64,000 nt of DNA from Bacteroidetes bacterium UBA1941 (lineage in GTDB: Bacteria; Bacteroidota; Bacteroidia; Chitinophagales; LD1). The translations under genes and the position numbers were made by a program. This document shows, piece after piece, positions 44,771 through 53,844 of the stretch; position 1 is the first letter of the stretch, and every line of letters begins with the position of its first letter. The DNA lies in assembly GCA_002336805.1 (NCBI GenBank), contig DDEZ01000012.1, forward strand, positions 716,676 through 780,675. Direction: 5' to 3'. The notes under the pieces were generated by a model. The model searched no databases. It had not been told where the DNA came from and saw only the letters and a list, made by a program, of their open reading frames with translations.

Positions 44771-45574
44771 CTACTTGTACCTATTTCTTACGAAGGAATA
44801 GTCTTCAGGATATCTATCAAATACTTCCTGCCAGTTTATTGAGGGTGAGATAAACGTGGGGTCAAAATTGTTTTGAATTAAAATCGGCAGGAGTTTAGGA
44901 TATCTCCTCAAGTATATTTCAATAGTGTTTTTATACTTCAAAGCGATCTTATCATCTGGAAATTCAACACTATTCCGATATAGATAGTTTAGAGTAATTA
45001 TTTCAGGAACAATAAACCAGCTCAGAGATTCTTGTTCAATAAACTCAGGTATAATAGGGAACTCCGCTCTAAACCAATCTTCAAGCCTATTGATTGACCG
45101 TATTAGAAGTACATAATTAAATCGGGGATTGTAGTATCGTTGCTCAAATATGTCGCAAAAGGGCCTACAATTTTTATCTATAAACAAGCCAATTGCTTGA
45201 ATTTCCTTTTCTGAGTTATATGCATAAATAAGGGCTTTTCCATAAAAGCATTGTGTACCCCTGATTGTATAGTGATTAAAATCGCCTTTTGTAAGAATAG
45301 CTCTAAAAAACACACCCTTTCCAACCAAACGATTCTGCAAATCCTGAACAAATTCACACATGAATCTCACGATATAGTAGTGATCATACTCTCTAACCGG
45401 CTCTGTCCAGTTGTAAATCAGAATAGTGTCGGAGAATATGATAGTCTTGAAATTCGGATGATCATGGGCATTCAGACTTGCAATAACATTATAAATTTCA
45501 TCAACCTTGTTTGAGCCAGCATTTACCAAATTAGAAAACCCAAGTATGTCAATATATAAAAGATATTTTTCCAT
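44771..45574 (-). CDS. Orphan protein with class III nucleotide cyclase-like fold
   Basis: 267 residues, no signal peptide. The first about 135 residues follow the cyclase homology pattern: strand with Asp9 (LLYIDILGFSNLV), second acidic position Asp49 (TIIFSDTILIY), Arg91 in FFRAILTKGDF, and GKALIYAYNSEKE matching the G-x2-(V/L)-x2-A segment. The pattern is shared with a broad group of uncharacterised bacterial proteins and distantly with Pycsar-type cyclases. The C-terminal half is unique and rich in aromatic residues. Codons are clearly AT-richer than in flanking pheT, suggesting recent acquisition. No effector gene lies next to it. Catalysis is unproven. Confidence 0.7.
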   Translation of the reverse strand: MEKYLLYIDILGFSNLVNAGSNKVDEIYNVIASLNAHDHPNFKTIIFSDTILIYNWTEPVREYDHYYIVRFMCEFVQDLQNRLVGKGVFFRAILTKGDFNHYTIRGTQCFYGKALIYAYNSEKEIQAIGLFIDKNCRPFCDIFEQRYYNPRFNYVLLIRSINRLEDWFRAEFPIIPEFIEQESLSWFIVPEIITLNYLYRNSVEFPDDKIALKYKNTIEIYLRRYPKLLPILIQNNFDPTFISPSINWQEVFDRYPEDYSFVRNRYK

Positions 45575-45594
45575 AGATTAAATCATCTCCATCA

Positions 45595-45614
45595 TACAAA
45601 TCAAACAAATCAAA
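45595..45614. repeat. Short tandem repeat upstream of the cyclase-fold gene
   Basis: ACAAATCAAACAAATCAAA is two copies of an 8-base unit (ACAAATCA). On the minus strand it gives TTTGATTTG twice, about 25-40 bases before the start at 45574, and could supply TTTG promoter elements. Confidence 0.4.
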
Positions 45615-45618
45615 GTGC

Positions 45619-46767
45619 TTACTTCATCCCCAGCGCCTCCGGCTCAAATGTCAGCGTGGTCATGTAGATATACGTCCTGCCCAGCTGCCCGGTGAACCAC
45701 ACTTTTTTTCTTCCATTGATGTTACTGCTATAATTCATCAGCACGTACTTGTTGTCATCTATCTTCACGATACCCGGGAACGCATTATCACCCGTACTCG
45801 GCAGGTCAGATACCAGCGAGAGGCTCAGGTCCTGCTTATTGAGCTTAAAGATCGAAGTCACCTTTGATGTAAACCAATAGCGGACCATGTTATGTATCTG
45901 CTGGCGCTTGGTCAGTACAGAGTCTGTGTAGCGATTCATATAGCCATCATTATTGCGGCGGCTCACCAGGTAGATATCATCATTATGATCGAATAGCAGG
46001 GCGCTATCATACTTATTCCTCGACTTTACCTTTTTCCACGTGCCGATATTGCAGTTGTCAGCTTTGCAGATCAGCGCACCGCTGCTCTCCAGACGCACGG
46101 TGGCAAAGAGGTCCCCCTTCTTATCAAAGATAAATTCACCCTCCTCTGCATGCTCCGCATCTATCTGCGGCGCTTTAGTGAAAGGCAGAAAGGTCGTTCC
46201 ATTAGTCGTATAGAAAAGGCGCAGGTTAGAGTGGTGTTGAGTGTTGTACAGATTGCGGCCATCGTAGGCAGATAGGTATACAGTATCATTGCGCTCGCGC
46301 AGCCGCCATGGCACGAAGCCATCCAGATTAGTGCTCTGCGGAGCCGTCCAGCTATGCTCGCCTACAGACCGGCACATCAGCATCTCCTTTGGCTCAAAAC
46401 TGAACATGCTCTTTCCACCCGTAAAGAAATACAGGTTCAGCGTATCATGGTACACCGCAAACCTCGGCTCGCGCTGGTCGCGGCCCATACTGATCTCTGT
46501 CTCATATTCCCACTTATCCAGATCATAGGAACTGACCACATACAGCTTCACTTTCTTAGAAGCGTAGTGAGTCGGTGCTGTGCGAAAGGCCAGGTAGAAT
46601 TTACCCTTATACTTGACCAGATCGAGATTGTTATTGCTATGCATCAGGTGGCACTCCTTGGGCAGGCGACCAGAGGTGGTCAGGTTTTTCCACTCGCCAA
46701 ATTTTAACTTTTGGGCAGAGGTCACATAGCAGGACGACAATAGCAGCAGCAAGGCGATAAGGCGCAT
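45619..46767 (-). CDS. Secreted BNR/sialidase-like beta-propeller protein
   Basis: 382 residues from the ATG at 46767 (MRLIALLLLLSSCYVTSAQ); 29 upstream codons precede the signal peptide and were rejected. The mature part contains repeated strand motifs of five- or six-bladed propellers (KLYVVSSYDLDKWEYE, LRLFYTTNGTTFLPF, CRSVGEHSWTAPQ) similar to exo-sialidase/GH43-like folds. The N-terminal about 60 residues place an Arg (AFRTAPTHY) as in such enzymes, but a full catalytic set cannot be assigned. LLSSC could alternatively be a lipobox. Confidence 0.75.
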   Translation of the reverse strand: MRLIALLLLLSSCYVTSAQKLKFGEWKNLTTSGRLPKECHLMHSNNNLDLVKYKGKFYLAFRTAPTHYASKKVKLYVVSSYDLDKWEYETEISMGRDQREPRFAVYHDTLNLYFFTGGKSMFSFEPKEMLMCRSVGEHSWTAPQSTNLDGFVPWRLRERNDTVYLSAYDGRNLYNTQHHSNLRLFYTTNGTTFLPFTKAPQIDAEHAEEGEFIFDKKGDLFATVRLESSGALICKADNCNIGTWKKVKSRNKYDSALLFDHNDDIYLVSRRNNDGYMNRYTDSVLTKRQQIHNMVRYWFTSKVTSIFKLNKQDLSLSLVSDLPSTGDNAFPGIVKIDDNKYVLMNYSSNINGRKKVWFTGQLGRTYIYMTTLTFEPEALGMK

Positions 46768-46950
46768 GTTGAATTGAATTTTGGTCGAGGTTAGGAAACG
46801 CAAAGGACGGCCGAATAGTCTTACCGTACAATCGCCATTAAGTGAATGCCGCAAATCTTTCGGCTATGGGGTACTCTATATAGCCAAAGGCGCAAGTATT
46901 TCGACAAACAGGATCTGAGACATACCGCAGCGCGAGCATATTCTTTCCCA

Positions 46951-46981
46951 TTTGATATGGCAAATTGTTAATATACTATTG
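46951..46981 (+). promoter_or_regulatory. Promoter of the DUF4142 gene
   Basis: TTTG (46951-46954), 19-base spacer, TACTATTG (46974-46981), one mismatch from the -7 consensus. The leader is about 50 nt. Confidence 0.6.
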
Positions 46982-47035
46982 GCACAGCTTTTTCTACTCC
47001 TACACCACTTTCTATTAACCCGAAAAATAAACACA

Positions 47036-47632
47036 ATGAAATCCCGACTCCTGATCCTGGCCCTCGGCACCGGTATAGCCCTGGCAGCTTGCAACAATAA
47101 GCCTACAGCTGACGTACCTGTGACCACTATAGATACTACCAGCCATACCGGCGATACATCTACGGCTAGCGTTTCCTCAGGGGATATGGGTACTGCCAAA
47201 ATGGAAGATTCTACCTTCCTCGCAGATGCCAGCCAGACAGGCGTATTTGAAATAGAAGCTGGCAAGCTGGCGGAGGCAAATTCTCAGAATGCTGAAGTCA
47301 AGAGCTTCGCCAAAATGATGATAGACCAGCATACTGCTATGGGCAAGGATGTAGAGACCCTCGCCAAAGCTAAGGGGATCATGCTCCCAGCCGGTATGGG
47401 CGATGACAATAAGAAAGAGTGGGACAAACTGCAGGCCCTCAAGGGAGCTAAGTTTGACAAGGAATATGTGTCTGTGAATGTAGACGGTCACCGCAAGGCC
47501 ATAGACCTCTTTGAGAAAACTGCTAAAAACGAAGCTGACTCCAAAGAAGCCCGTGATCTGGCATCTGCCGGTCTGCCAAAGTTAAAAACCCATCAGGAGC
47601 ACGCCAAGAGTCTCAAAGACAAACTAAAATAA
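47036..47632 (+). CDS. DUF4142 domain lipoprotein
   Basis: 198 residues from the ATG at 47036 (MKSRLLILALGTGIALAAC), with a lipobox LAAC (Cys19). A Thr/Ser-rich spacer (about 20-60) leads to the DUF4142 four-helix domain (about 62-198; FEIEAGKLAEANSQNAEVKSFAKMMIDQHTAMGKD), a ferritin-like fold in which metal binding is often lacking. The role is unknown; some members are linked to envelope stress. A weak terminator follows. Confidence 0.93.
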   Translation: MKSRLLILALGTGIALAACNNKPTADVPVTTIDTTSHTGDTSTASVSSGDMGTAKMEDSTFLADASQTGVFEIEAGKLAEANSQNAEVKSFAKMMIDQHTAMGKDVETLAKAKGIMLPAGMGDDNKKEWDKLQALKGAKFDKEYVSVNVDGHRKAIDLFEKTAKNEADSKEARDLASAGLPKLKTHQEHAKSLKDKLK

Positions 47633-47663
47633 AACCATTCGGTAAAACTTCCTTGATTAGAAG

Positions 47664-47692
47664 AAGGGTCCCGGCATACGCTGTGGGCCCTT
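47664..47692 (+). terminator. Probable terminator of the DUF4142 gene
   Basis: AAGGGTCC (47664-47671) pairs with GGGCCCTT (47685-47692) with one G-U; followed by CGGATTTTTAGG. Confidence 0.55.
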
Positions 47693-47813
47693 TCGGATTT
47701 TTAGGCGACTCTCATATGATCACACTGATATTATTTTTTTTAGCGTTAATATTGTCTGAGCGTAGCTAATGTATTAGTCTATTGTCTAACGTCTTAAATC
47801 TATCGTCTCAAAA

Positions 47814-48098
47814 ATGTCCTATACTGACCGCCTGGACCGCATCATACAGCGCACCCGCCGCCTGGCCAATGAGTCTGCCACACGGGAGGCAGCGCTGCGC
47901 CTGGTCCGTGACGAAAACCAGAAATTGAAATTACAAATTGATAATCAGGCTGCTACGATAGAGGACCTAAACAATAAAATAAAAATCATTAAGTTAGCGC
48001 AATCGATTGAGAATAGTGAGGATATCACGACTCTCAAGCGGAAGATAAACGAATACATCAGGGAAATAGACAATAGTATCGCCCTTCTCAATGACTAA
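47814..48098 (+). CDS. Coiled-coil protein next to zapA
   Basis: 94 residues, almost entirely predicted coiled coil (heptads through AALRLVRDENQKLKLQIDNQA and TLKRKINEYIREIDNSIALL). No signal peptide. It ends directly before zapA and is followed by zapA and rny, an arrangement I recall as common in Bacteroidota. By size and context it resembles a ZapB-like division-associated factor, but this is inference. ATG start at 47814. Confidence 0.8.
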   Translation: MSYTDRLDRIIQRTRRLANESATREAALRLVRDENQKLKLQIDNQAATIEDLNNKIKIIKLAQSIENSEDITTLKRKINEYIREIDNSIALLND

Positions 48099-48101
48099 GT
48101 G

Positions 48102-48386
48102 ATGGAGAATACGGTGCAGGTAAATGTGACAGTGGCGGATAGGATCTATCCCCTGAGGGTATCCGAAAGTGAAAAAGAGGAAGTACTCGACGCGGTCAAA
48201 CTGGTCAATGAAAAGGTCAGGGAGTACCAGCGGCTATATGATGGGAAAGATAAGCAGGACTACCTGGCCATGGTGCTGCTGCTCTTTGCAGTGGAGCACA
48301 TGAGGAATGCAAAAAAGATCATCATAGAAGATAGCAGCTTTGATACAAAGCTCGCAGAACTCGAACAAATACTCTCTCAGCCCTGA
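48102..48386 (+). CDS. zapA: Cell division protein ZapA
   Basis: 94 residues from the ATG at 48102; a GTG directly before it (48099) touches the previous stop codon. Typical ZapA: N-terminal strand-rich part (VQVNVTVADRIYPLRVSESEKEEVLDAVKLVNEKVREY) and a C-terminal coiled coil (YLAMVLLLFAVEHMRN). ZapA binds and bundles FtsZ filaments at the division site. Coupled to the preceding coiled-coil gene. Confidence 0.92.
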   Translation: MENTVQVNVTVADRIYPLRVSESEKEEVLDAVKLVNEKVREYQRLYDGKDKQDYLAMVLLLFAVEHMRNAKKIIIEDSSFDTKLAELEQILSQP

Positions 48387-48487
48387 CATTCAGGCTTTTT
48401 CATCAGGATATTAATGTTTTCGTCTATCGTTTGCCGCCACTGGCGGTGATCGGAGAGGTTTTATTTGATTCATTATAAACACTAAAA

Positions 48488-50092
48488 ATGACAGCAATAA
48501 CAATAATCGTAGGCGTGGTCCTCGCGGTGGTTGGTGCTGCTATTGGTTATTTCACCGGCAAGGGCTCTACTAAATCTGAGGTAGAGAAGATAGAGGCGCA
48601 AGCCAAGGCCGATGCGGAAAAGAAACTGGCAGATGCCAAAGCCTCCGCGGAAAAGATCATAGCAGACGCGTCGCGAAACGCCGAAAACACCAAGAAAGAC
48701 AAAATGCTCGAAGCCAAGGAACATTGGCTGCAGCTCAAGACCAAGCATGAGTCTGAGGTAGTAGAGCGCAATAAGAAAGTAGTAGAAAAGGAAAACCAGG
48801 TCAAGCAGCAGCAGCAGGATGCCAATAACAAACTGGCAGAGGCATCGCGCAAGGAGAAAGACCTGGACCAGCTGCGTGACAACCTCAATAAGCAACTGGA
48901 AGTAGTCAATACCAAGAAAGAACAGCTCGAGAAGAGTCACGAGACTTTCGTCAAGAAACTGGAGCAGATCAGCGCCCTCTCTAAGGAGGAGGCCAAGACC
49001 GAACTCCTCGAGTCACTCCGCAAGGAGACTGAGACCAGCGCTCTCGGCATGATGAAAGAGATCGTGGATACTGCCAAGGTCAATGCAAACAAAGAAGCCA
49101 AGAAGATCATCATCCAGTCTATACAGCGTACCGCTGCAGAGAATGCGATAGAGAATACCGTTTCGGTTTTCAATCTCGACAGCGATGAGATGAAAGGCCA
49201 GATCATCGGTCGTGAAGGTCGTAACATCCGTGCACTGGAGGCTGCTACAGGCTGCGAGTTTGTAGTAGATGATACTCCTGAGGCTATGATCATCTCCGGC
49301 TATGATCCGATCCGCCGTGAGATAGCCCGTCTGTCACTCCAGCGCCTCGTCACCGATGGCCGTATACACCCGGCACGTATCGAGGAGGTAGTGGCTAAGA
49401 CCAAGAAGCAGCTCGAAGACCACATCAGGGAGATAGGCGAGCGTACTGCTATAGACCTGGGCATACAGGGTCTGCACCCTGAGCTGGTGCGCTATGTAGG
49501 CCGTATGCGCTTCCGCTCATCCTATGGTCAGAACCTCCTCCAGCACAGCCGCGAGGTAGCCAATCTCTGCGCCACTATGGCTGCCGAGCTGGGCCTCAAT
49601 CCTAAACTGGCTAAGCGCGCAGGCCTCCTGCATGATATAGGCAAGGTGCCTGATGAAGAATCTGAATTGTCTCACGCACTCCTCGGTGCCAAGCTCTGCG
49701 AAAAGTATGGCGAGCATCCTGCGGTGATCAATGCCGTAGGCGCGCACCACGATGAGATGGAGATGAAGTATGTGATCTCCCCTATCGTGCAGGCCTGTGA
49801 CGCGATATCCGGTGCACGCCCTGGCGCACGCCGTGAGATCATGGAGGGCTACCTGCAGCGTATCAAGGATCTGGAGAACCTCGCACAAGGTTTCGATGGT
49901 GTAGAGAAAGCATATGCTATCCAGGCTGGCCGTGAGCTGCGTGTGATAGTAGAGGCTGACAAGGTAGATGACAAGAACTCTGAGGAGATCTCATTTGCCA
50001 TAGCACAGAAGATCGAAAAAGAAATGGTCTATCCGGGCCAGGTGAAAGTCACAGTGATCCGCGAGAAGCGCAGCGTGAACGTAGCCAAATAA
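48488..50092 (+). CDS. rny: Ribonuclease Y
   Basis: Membrane-anchored endoribonuclease that initiates mRNA decay. It has 534 residues: N-terminal TM (about 4-24), long Lys/Glu-rich coiled coil (about 30-195), KH domain with IIGREGRNIRALEAATGCEFVVDDTP, then an HD domain with the metal-binding LLHDIGKVPDEE and GAHHDEME. Lies 101 bp after zapA on the same strand, probably in one unit, with a terminator at its end. Confidence 0.98.
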   Translation: MTAITIIVGVVLAVVGAAIGYFTGKGSTKSEVEKIEAQAKADAEKKLADAKASAEKIIADASRNAENTKKDKMLEAKEHWLQLKTKHESEVVERNKKVVEKENQVKQQQQDANNKLAEASRKEKDLDQLRDNLNKQLEVVNTKKEQLEKSHETFVKKLEQISALSKEEAKTELLESLRKETETSALGMMKEIVDTAKVNANKEAKKIIIQSIQRTAAENAIENTVSVFNLDSDEMKGQIIGREGRNIRALEAATGCEFVVDDTPEAMIISGYDPIRREIARLSLQRLVTDGRIHPARIEEVVAKTKKQLEDHIREIGERTAIDLGIQGLHPELVRYVGRMRFRSSYGQNLLQHSREVANLCATMAAELGLNPKLAKRAGLLHDIGKVPDEESELSHALLGAKLCEKYGEHPAVINAVGAHHDEMEMKYVISPIVQACDAISGARPGARREIMEGYLQRIKDLENLAQGFDGVEKAYAIQAGRELRVIVEADKVDDKNSEEISFAIAQKIEKEMVYPGQVKVTVIREKRSVNVAK

Positions 50093-50116
50093 ACATACTG
50101 GATTATTAATTGATAG

Positions 50117-50150
50117 AAAGCGTCGGGCAGAACACCTGGCGCTTTTTTTT
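50117..50150 (+). terminator. rny terminator
   Basis: AAAGCGTC (50117-50124)/GGCGCTTT (50138-50145) stem with one G-U pair, then a T-run to 50150. Confidence 0.8.
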
Positions 50151-50172
50151 ATTCCGCATTCTGAAAACCGTA

Positions 50173-51093
50173 CTAGAAGAACTTCGGGATAAAGCGACCT
50201 ACACGCTTGATATAATCCGCGTAGGTAGGATACTTGCCCAGCGAGATCCCCTCGCTGAAATCCGCACTACCCTGGAATAACACCATCAGCAGCAGACAGC
50301 CCGCCATGGTCCAGTTGATCCAGGCACCTGTGGCCGACACACTAAAGAGATAAAACACCAGCCAGATAGATTGCTCACAGGCATAGTTAGGATGTCGGCT
50401 ATATTTCCAGAGACCTGTCTTTACAAATCCATCGGCATATTCGCCGGTCAGTTTACCAGCCTTTTTCAGACGGTATTTTTCGTTCTGGTAGTTCCACTGC
50501 TGCTGGTCTGCGGTGGCTTCAGTCACTACCAGTAGTATCAGCAGTGCTGCCAGCAGATAGTCTGACCATTGCAGCGCTTTATCATGACCAGCATAGGCCA
50601 TCATAGCCGGCAGCGTGATGAGCCAGAGCAGCGTATTTTGATACAGGCCTATAAAGAAGATGGCAAACAGCTTCCAGTTCACCGGCTTACCCTTGAAAAG
50701 GGGATTCTGCCGCAGCACCTCCCAGCGGTAGTCTTCCTCTCCCTCCCAGAATTTGAGCTGGTAGCCACCGCGCCTGCCGAAGTTGTAAGTCAGCCTCGCG
50801 CCCCATACCAGTGCACAGAAGGCCATCAGCGTGACACGCGCATCCCAGTCAGATGCATAGGCGAAGTACACAGCATATACCACCGGTACCACGCTCCATA
50901 TTTTATCTACCTGGCTATAGTTTTTGGTCAGCTCGGCCAGTACGATACAGAGGGTAGCAGCACCCAGTGCTATCATACCGGAGGTGAGCAGCATATGCTT
51001 TTGTATATCAGAGAGGGATACCGGATCGAGCCTGAAGGCTACCAGTGGTAGTACGATGATCGTGATCAGCAGGAGAGATATTGTCTTTACCAT
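50173..51093 (-). CDS. DUF1295 membrane protein (steroid 5-alpha-reductase-like)
   Basis: 306 residues with seven to eight TM segments. Hallmarks are KIWSVVPVVYAVYFA, the VWGARLTYNFGRRGGYQ loop, and the C-terminal KTGLWKYSRHPNYACEQSIWLVFYLF, the NADPH-binding signature shared by steroid 5-alpha-reductase and isoprenylcysteine methyltransferase-like proteins. Probably an NADPH-dependent lipid reductase; substrate unknown. Divergent from the CDGSH gene. Confidence 0.9.
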   Translation of the reverse strand: MVKTISLLLITIIVLPLVAFRLDPVSLSDIQKHMLLTSGMIALGAATLCIVLAELTKNYSQVDKIWSVVPVVYAVYFAYASDWDARVTLMAFCALVWGARLTYNFGRRGGYQLKFWEGEEDYRWEVLRQNPLFKGKPVNWKLFAIFFIGLYQNTLLWLITLPAMMAYAGHDKALQWSDYLLAALLILLVVTEATADQQQWNYQNEKYRLKKAGKLTGEYADGFVKTGLWKYSRHPNYACEQSIWLVFYLFSVSATGAWINWTMAGCLLLMVLFQGSADFSEGISLGKYPTYADYIKRVGRFIPKFF

Positions 51094-51107
51094 AATTCTT
51101 TATAAAA

Positions 51108-51115
51108 CAAACATA
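51108..51115 (-). promoter_or_regulatory. -7 box TATGTTTG of the DUF1295 gene
   Basis: Exact TAnnTTTG match on the minus strand, 14 bases before the ATG at 51093. No -33 TTTG at 19 bp. Confidence 0.45.
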
Positions 51116-51168
51116 GCAAGGTTTTGTTGCCGATTGTTTACTATTACAACACAAGCATATACTATACC

Positions 51169-51366
51169 ATGGACGAACTCTGGGGCAATAAAGATCAAAC
51201 TGAGGTCACACTGCGGCCACACGGACCACTGGTAATACGTGGCGACTTTGAGGTGACAGATGAAGATGGTAAAGTATTAGAAAAGAAGTCTCAGATGTCA
51301 TTTTGCCGCTGCCGGCTGAGCAAGAACTGGCCTTATTGCGATGGCTCACACAAGGCTATGCATTAA
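51169..51366 (+). CDS. CDGSH iron-sulfur domain protein
   Basis: 65 residues from the ATG at 51169 (MDELWGNKDQTEVTLRPHGPL); the 15-codon upstream extension is promoter sequence. The CDGSH motif FCRCRLSKNWPYCDGSH supplies three Cys and one His for a labile [2Fe-2S] cluster, as in mitoNEET-type proteins. The small size and absence of TM suggest a soluble redox or cluster-transfer protein. Confidence 0.9.
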   Translation: MDELWGNKDQTEVTLRPHGPLVIRGDFEVTDEDGKVLEKKSQMSFCRCRLSKNWPYCDGSHKAMH

Positions 51367-51408
51367 AGCATATCTCCTCAAAAAAATCACGACTTTCGTT
51401 CTTTCCTT

Positions 51409-53121
51409 ATGCCAAGATTAGAGAAACGCTGGACGCTCCATGACGCAGATGAAAACAAGGTAGCCGCATTACAAGCCGGCCTGAATATACATCCTGCGCT
51501 ATGCCGCATTCTGGTCCTGCGCGGCATAGAAACGTATGACCAGGCCAAGGCATTTTTCCGTCCCTCTCTTGATAGCCTTCACGACCCATTTCTGATGAAG
51601 GGCATGGACCGCGCGGTCAATAGGCTGACCCAGGCCATAGCTGCCGGAGAGCGCATCCTGATATACGGAGACTATGATGTAGACGGCACCACTTCTGTGG
51701 CGCTGGTCTATTGCTTCCTGCAAAAGATCTACACTAATATAGATTACTATATCCCGGATCGCTACACTGAGGGCTACGGCATATCCACGCAGGGCATAGA
51801 CTACGCCTCAGACCATGGTTTCTCGCTCATCATAGCGCTGGACTGCGGTATCAAATCAAACGATAAAGTAGACTATGCGAACGGCAAAGGCGTTGACTTT
51901 ATCATCTGCGACCACCATACACCGGGTGATCAGCCTCCCTCAGCCGTGGCTGTACTGGACCCCAAGCAGCACGATTGCCCTTATCCCTATAAGGAACTCA
52001 GTGGCTGCGGCATCGGATTTAAGCTCATTCAGGCCTTTGCACTCCAGCAGGGCATAGCGGCTGATGAGGTCTATAGATACCTGGACCTCGTCTGTGTCAG
52101 CATAGCCTCAGATATCGTACCCATTACCGGTGAGAACCGCATCCTGGCATGGCATGGCATACAGCGTATCAATACAGCACCATGCGCTGGTATACGTGCC
52201 CTCATAGGCGTAGCCACACTAGCCAAAAGGCTGGACATCTCTGATATCGTTTTCATCATCGGTCCGCGTATCAATGCTGCAGGCCGGATAGCAGATGCTA
52301 AAGCTGCAGTCAAGCTCCTGATCTGCACGGAGGAAGACCTCGCCTCCGATAAGCATGCCGACGTGCTGGACCGCCTCAATCATGAGCGCAAAGAGCTGGA
52401 CAAATCCATCACCGAGCATGCACTGGATATGATAGCCACAGATGAAAAGATGCTGTCCCGCAAATCTACCGTACTCTACCATGACGGCTGGCACAAAGGT
52501 GTGATAGGCATCGTAGCATCTCGCCTGATAGAGCAGTACTTCAGACCTACCATCGTGCTCACGCTATCTGATGGCAAGGTGACTGGCTCGGGCCGCTCCG
52601 TGAGGGGATTTGACCTGTACGAGGCTATCTATGCGTGCAGGGAGCACCTCATCCAGTTTGGCGGGCACAGGTACGCAGCGGGCCTGACCATGCATCCTGA
52701 TCAGGTACAGGATTTTTCAGAGGCATTTGAAAGAGTGGTGGTCTCACGTATCACTCCGGAGCAGCAGGTACCGGAGCTAGACATAGATGCAGAGATATCG
52801 CCAGATGATATAGACCCTAAGTTTTACAATATCCTGCGCCAGATGTCGCCGTTTGGCCCAGGCAATATGAAACCTGTCTTCCTCTCACGCCATCTGCGCG
52901 ATAGCAAGTGGAGCAAACTGGTCAAAGAAGAGCACATCAAATTTTCCATCCGCCGGTCCCGTCGTGGAGATACCATAGATGGGATAGGCTTCGGGCTGGG
53001 TTACAAATTCCCGATGGTACAAAATCAGGATTTTGACCTCTGCTACCAGATAGAGGAAAATGAATGGAATGAAAAAATCTCGCTACAGCTGGTGGTGAAA
53101 GATGTAAGACCGAGCGAATAA
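51409..53121 (+). CDS. recJ: Single-stranded-DNA-specific exonuclease RecJ
   Basis: 5'-3' ssDNA exonuclease acting in RecF recombination and mismatch repair. It has 570 residues. DHH-family metal motifs are visible: YGDYDVDGTTS (motif I), ALDCGIKS (motif II), ICDHHTPG (motif III, DHH), and the DHHA1 segment SGRSVRGFDLYEAI with FGGHRYAAGLTM. The C-terminal OB domain ends the protein (CYQIEENEWNEKISLQLVVKDV). ATG start at 51409, 42 bp after the CDGSH gene. Confidence 0.97.
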   Translation: MPRLEKRWTLHDADENKVAALQAGLNIHPALCRILVLRGIETYDQAKAFFRPSLDSLHDPFLMKGMDRAVNRLTQAIAAGERILIYGDYDVDGTTSVALVYCFLQKIYTNIDYYIPDRYTEGYGISTQGIDYASDHGFSLIIALDCGIKSNDKVDYANGKGVDFIICDHHTPGDQPPSAVAVLDPKQHDCPYPYKELSGCGIGFKLIQAFALQQGIAADEVYRYLDLVCVSIASDIVPITGENRILAWHGIQRINTAPCAGIRALIGVATLAKRLDISDIVFIIGPRINAAGRIADAKAAVKLLICTEEDLASDKHADVLDRLNHERKELDKSITEHALDMIATDEKMLSRKSTVLYHDGWHKGVIGIVASRLIEQYFRPTIVLTLSDGKVTGSGRSVRGFDLYEAIYACREHLIQFGGHRYAAGLTMHPDQVQDFSEAFERVVVSRITPEQQVPELDIDAEISPDDIDPKFYNILRQMSPFGPGNMKPVFLSRHLRDSKWSKLVKEEHIKFSIRRSRRGDTIDGIGFGLGYKFPMVQNQDFDLCYQIEENEWNEKISLQLVVKDVRPSE

Positions 53122-53170
53122 TCCGCACCTTTCATTCCGATCATAAATCAACAATCACAAATCATGAATA

Positions 53171-53752
53171 CTAGTGCATCCTGTCACCGCGCAGGTCCAT
53201 CCGCTGCATCACCTCTGCCTCATAGTCCAGCCATTCCTGCCAGCGCTTATTGACGAAGTCCTCTCCCATCACTGACGTAGCCAGATCCAGGAAAAGCTTG
53301 TAGTGACCCGCCTCGCTCACCATCAGCCGCTTATAAAACTCACGTAGATCTTCATCATTTACCTCCTTGCTGAGCAGCTTAAACCGCTCGCAGCTCCTGG
53401 CTTCTATCATGGCGCTCAGCAGCAGCCTGTCTGTGAGGGACTCATTTCTCCTGCCACCCTTGCGCACAAATTTCATCAGCTCATTCACATAGATATCCTT
53501 GCGTTGCGGGCCAAGCTTCATACCGCGTTTTTTCAGCTGCTCCAGCACCATTTTGAAGTGGCCCCATTCTTCAGACACTACCGGCGTCACAGCCTCCACC
53601 ATTGCTTCATACTCCGGATAGTTCTGTATTAGGGATATATTGGTAGAGGTCGCCTTCTGCTCGCAGTAGGCGTGGTCAGTCAGGATCTCTTCTATAGATT
53701 TTTCCGCTAGGTTTACCCATCGGGGATCAGTAGGCAGTTTGAGGCCGAGCAT
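53171..53752 (-). CDS. miaE: tRNA-(ms[2]io[6]A)-hydroxylase
   Basis: Non-heme di-iron monooxygenase that hydroxylates the isopentenyl group of modified A37 in tRNA. It has 193 residues. Ferritin-like four-helix ligands are visible as DHAYCEQKA, EEWGHFKMV, IEARSCERF and SEAGHYKLF (Glu and Glu-x2-His pairs). Divergent from the DUF72 gene. Confidence 0.95.
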   Translation of the reverse strand: MLGLKLPTDPRWVNLAEKSIEEILTDHAYCEQKATSTNISLIQNYPEYEAMVEAVTPVVSEEWGHFKMVLEQLKKRGMKLGPQRKDIYVNELMKFVRKGGRRNESLTDRLLLSAMIEARSCERFKLLSKEVNDEDLREFYKRLMVSEAGHYKLFLDLATSVMGEDFVNKRWQEWLDYEAEVMQRMDLRGDRMH

Positions 53753-53773
53753 AGATGTATCAGATTTTCAGTG

Positions 53774-53783
53774 GCAAATTTGC
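53774..53783. promoter_or_regulatory. GCAAATTTGC palindrome between miaE and the DUF72 gene
   Basis: A perfect 10-bp palindrome that gives CAAATTTG, one mismatch from TAnnTTTG, on both strands. It could serve as a shared bidirectional -7 element or a small operator. Weak evidence. Confidence 0.3.
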
Positions 53784-53844
53784 AGAAATTATCCGCAGCC
53801 AGCCAGCTGAGATTTATTGGCACCGGGTTGGTAGTATCATACAC

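Noticed and set aside
44771..45574. Complete Pycsar defence system
   Set aside because: Only a cyclase-like gene is present; there is no adjacent TIR, TM or other effector, so a system claim is unsupported.
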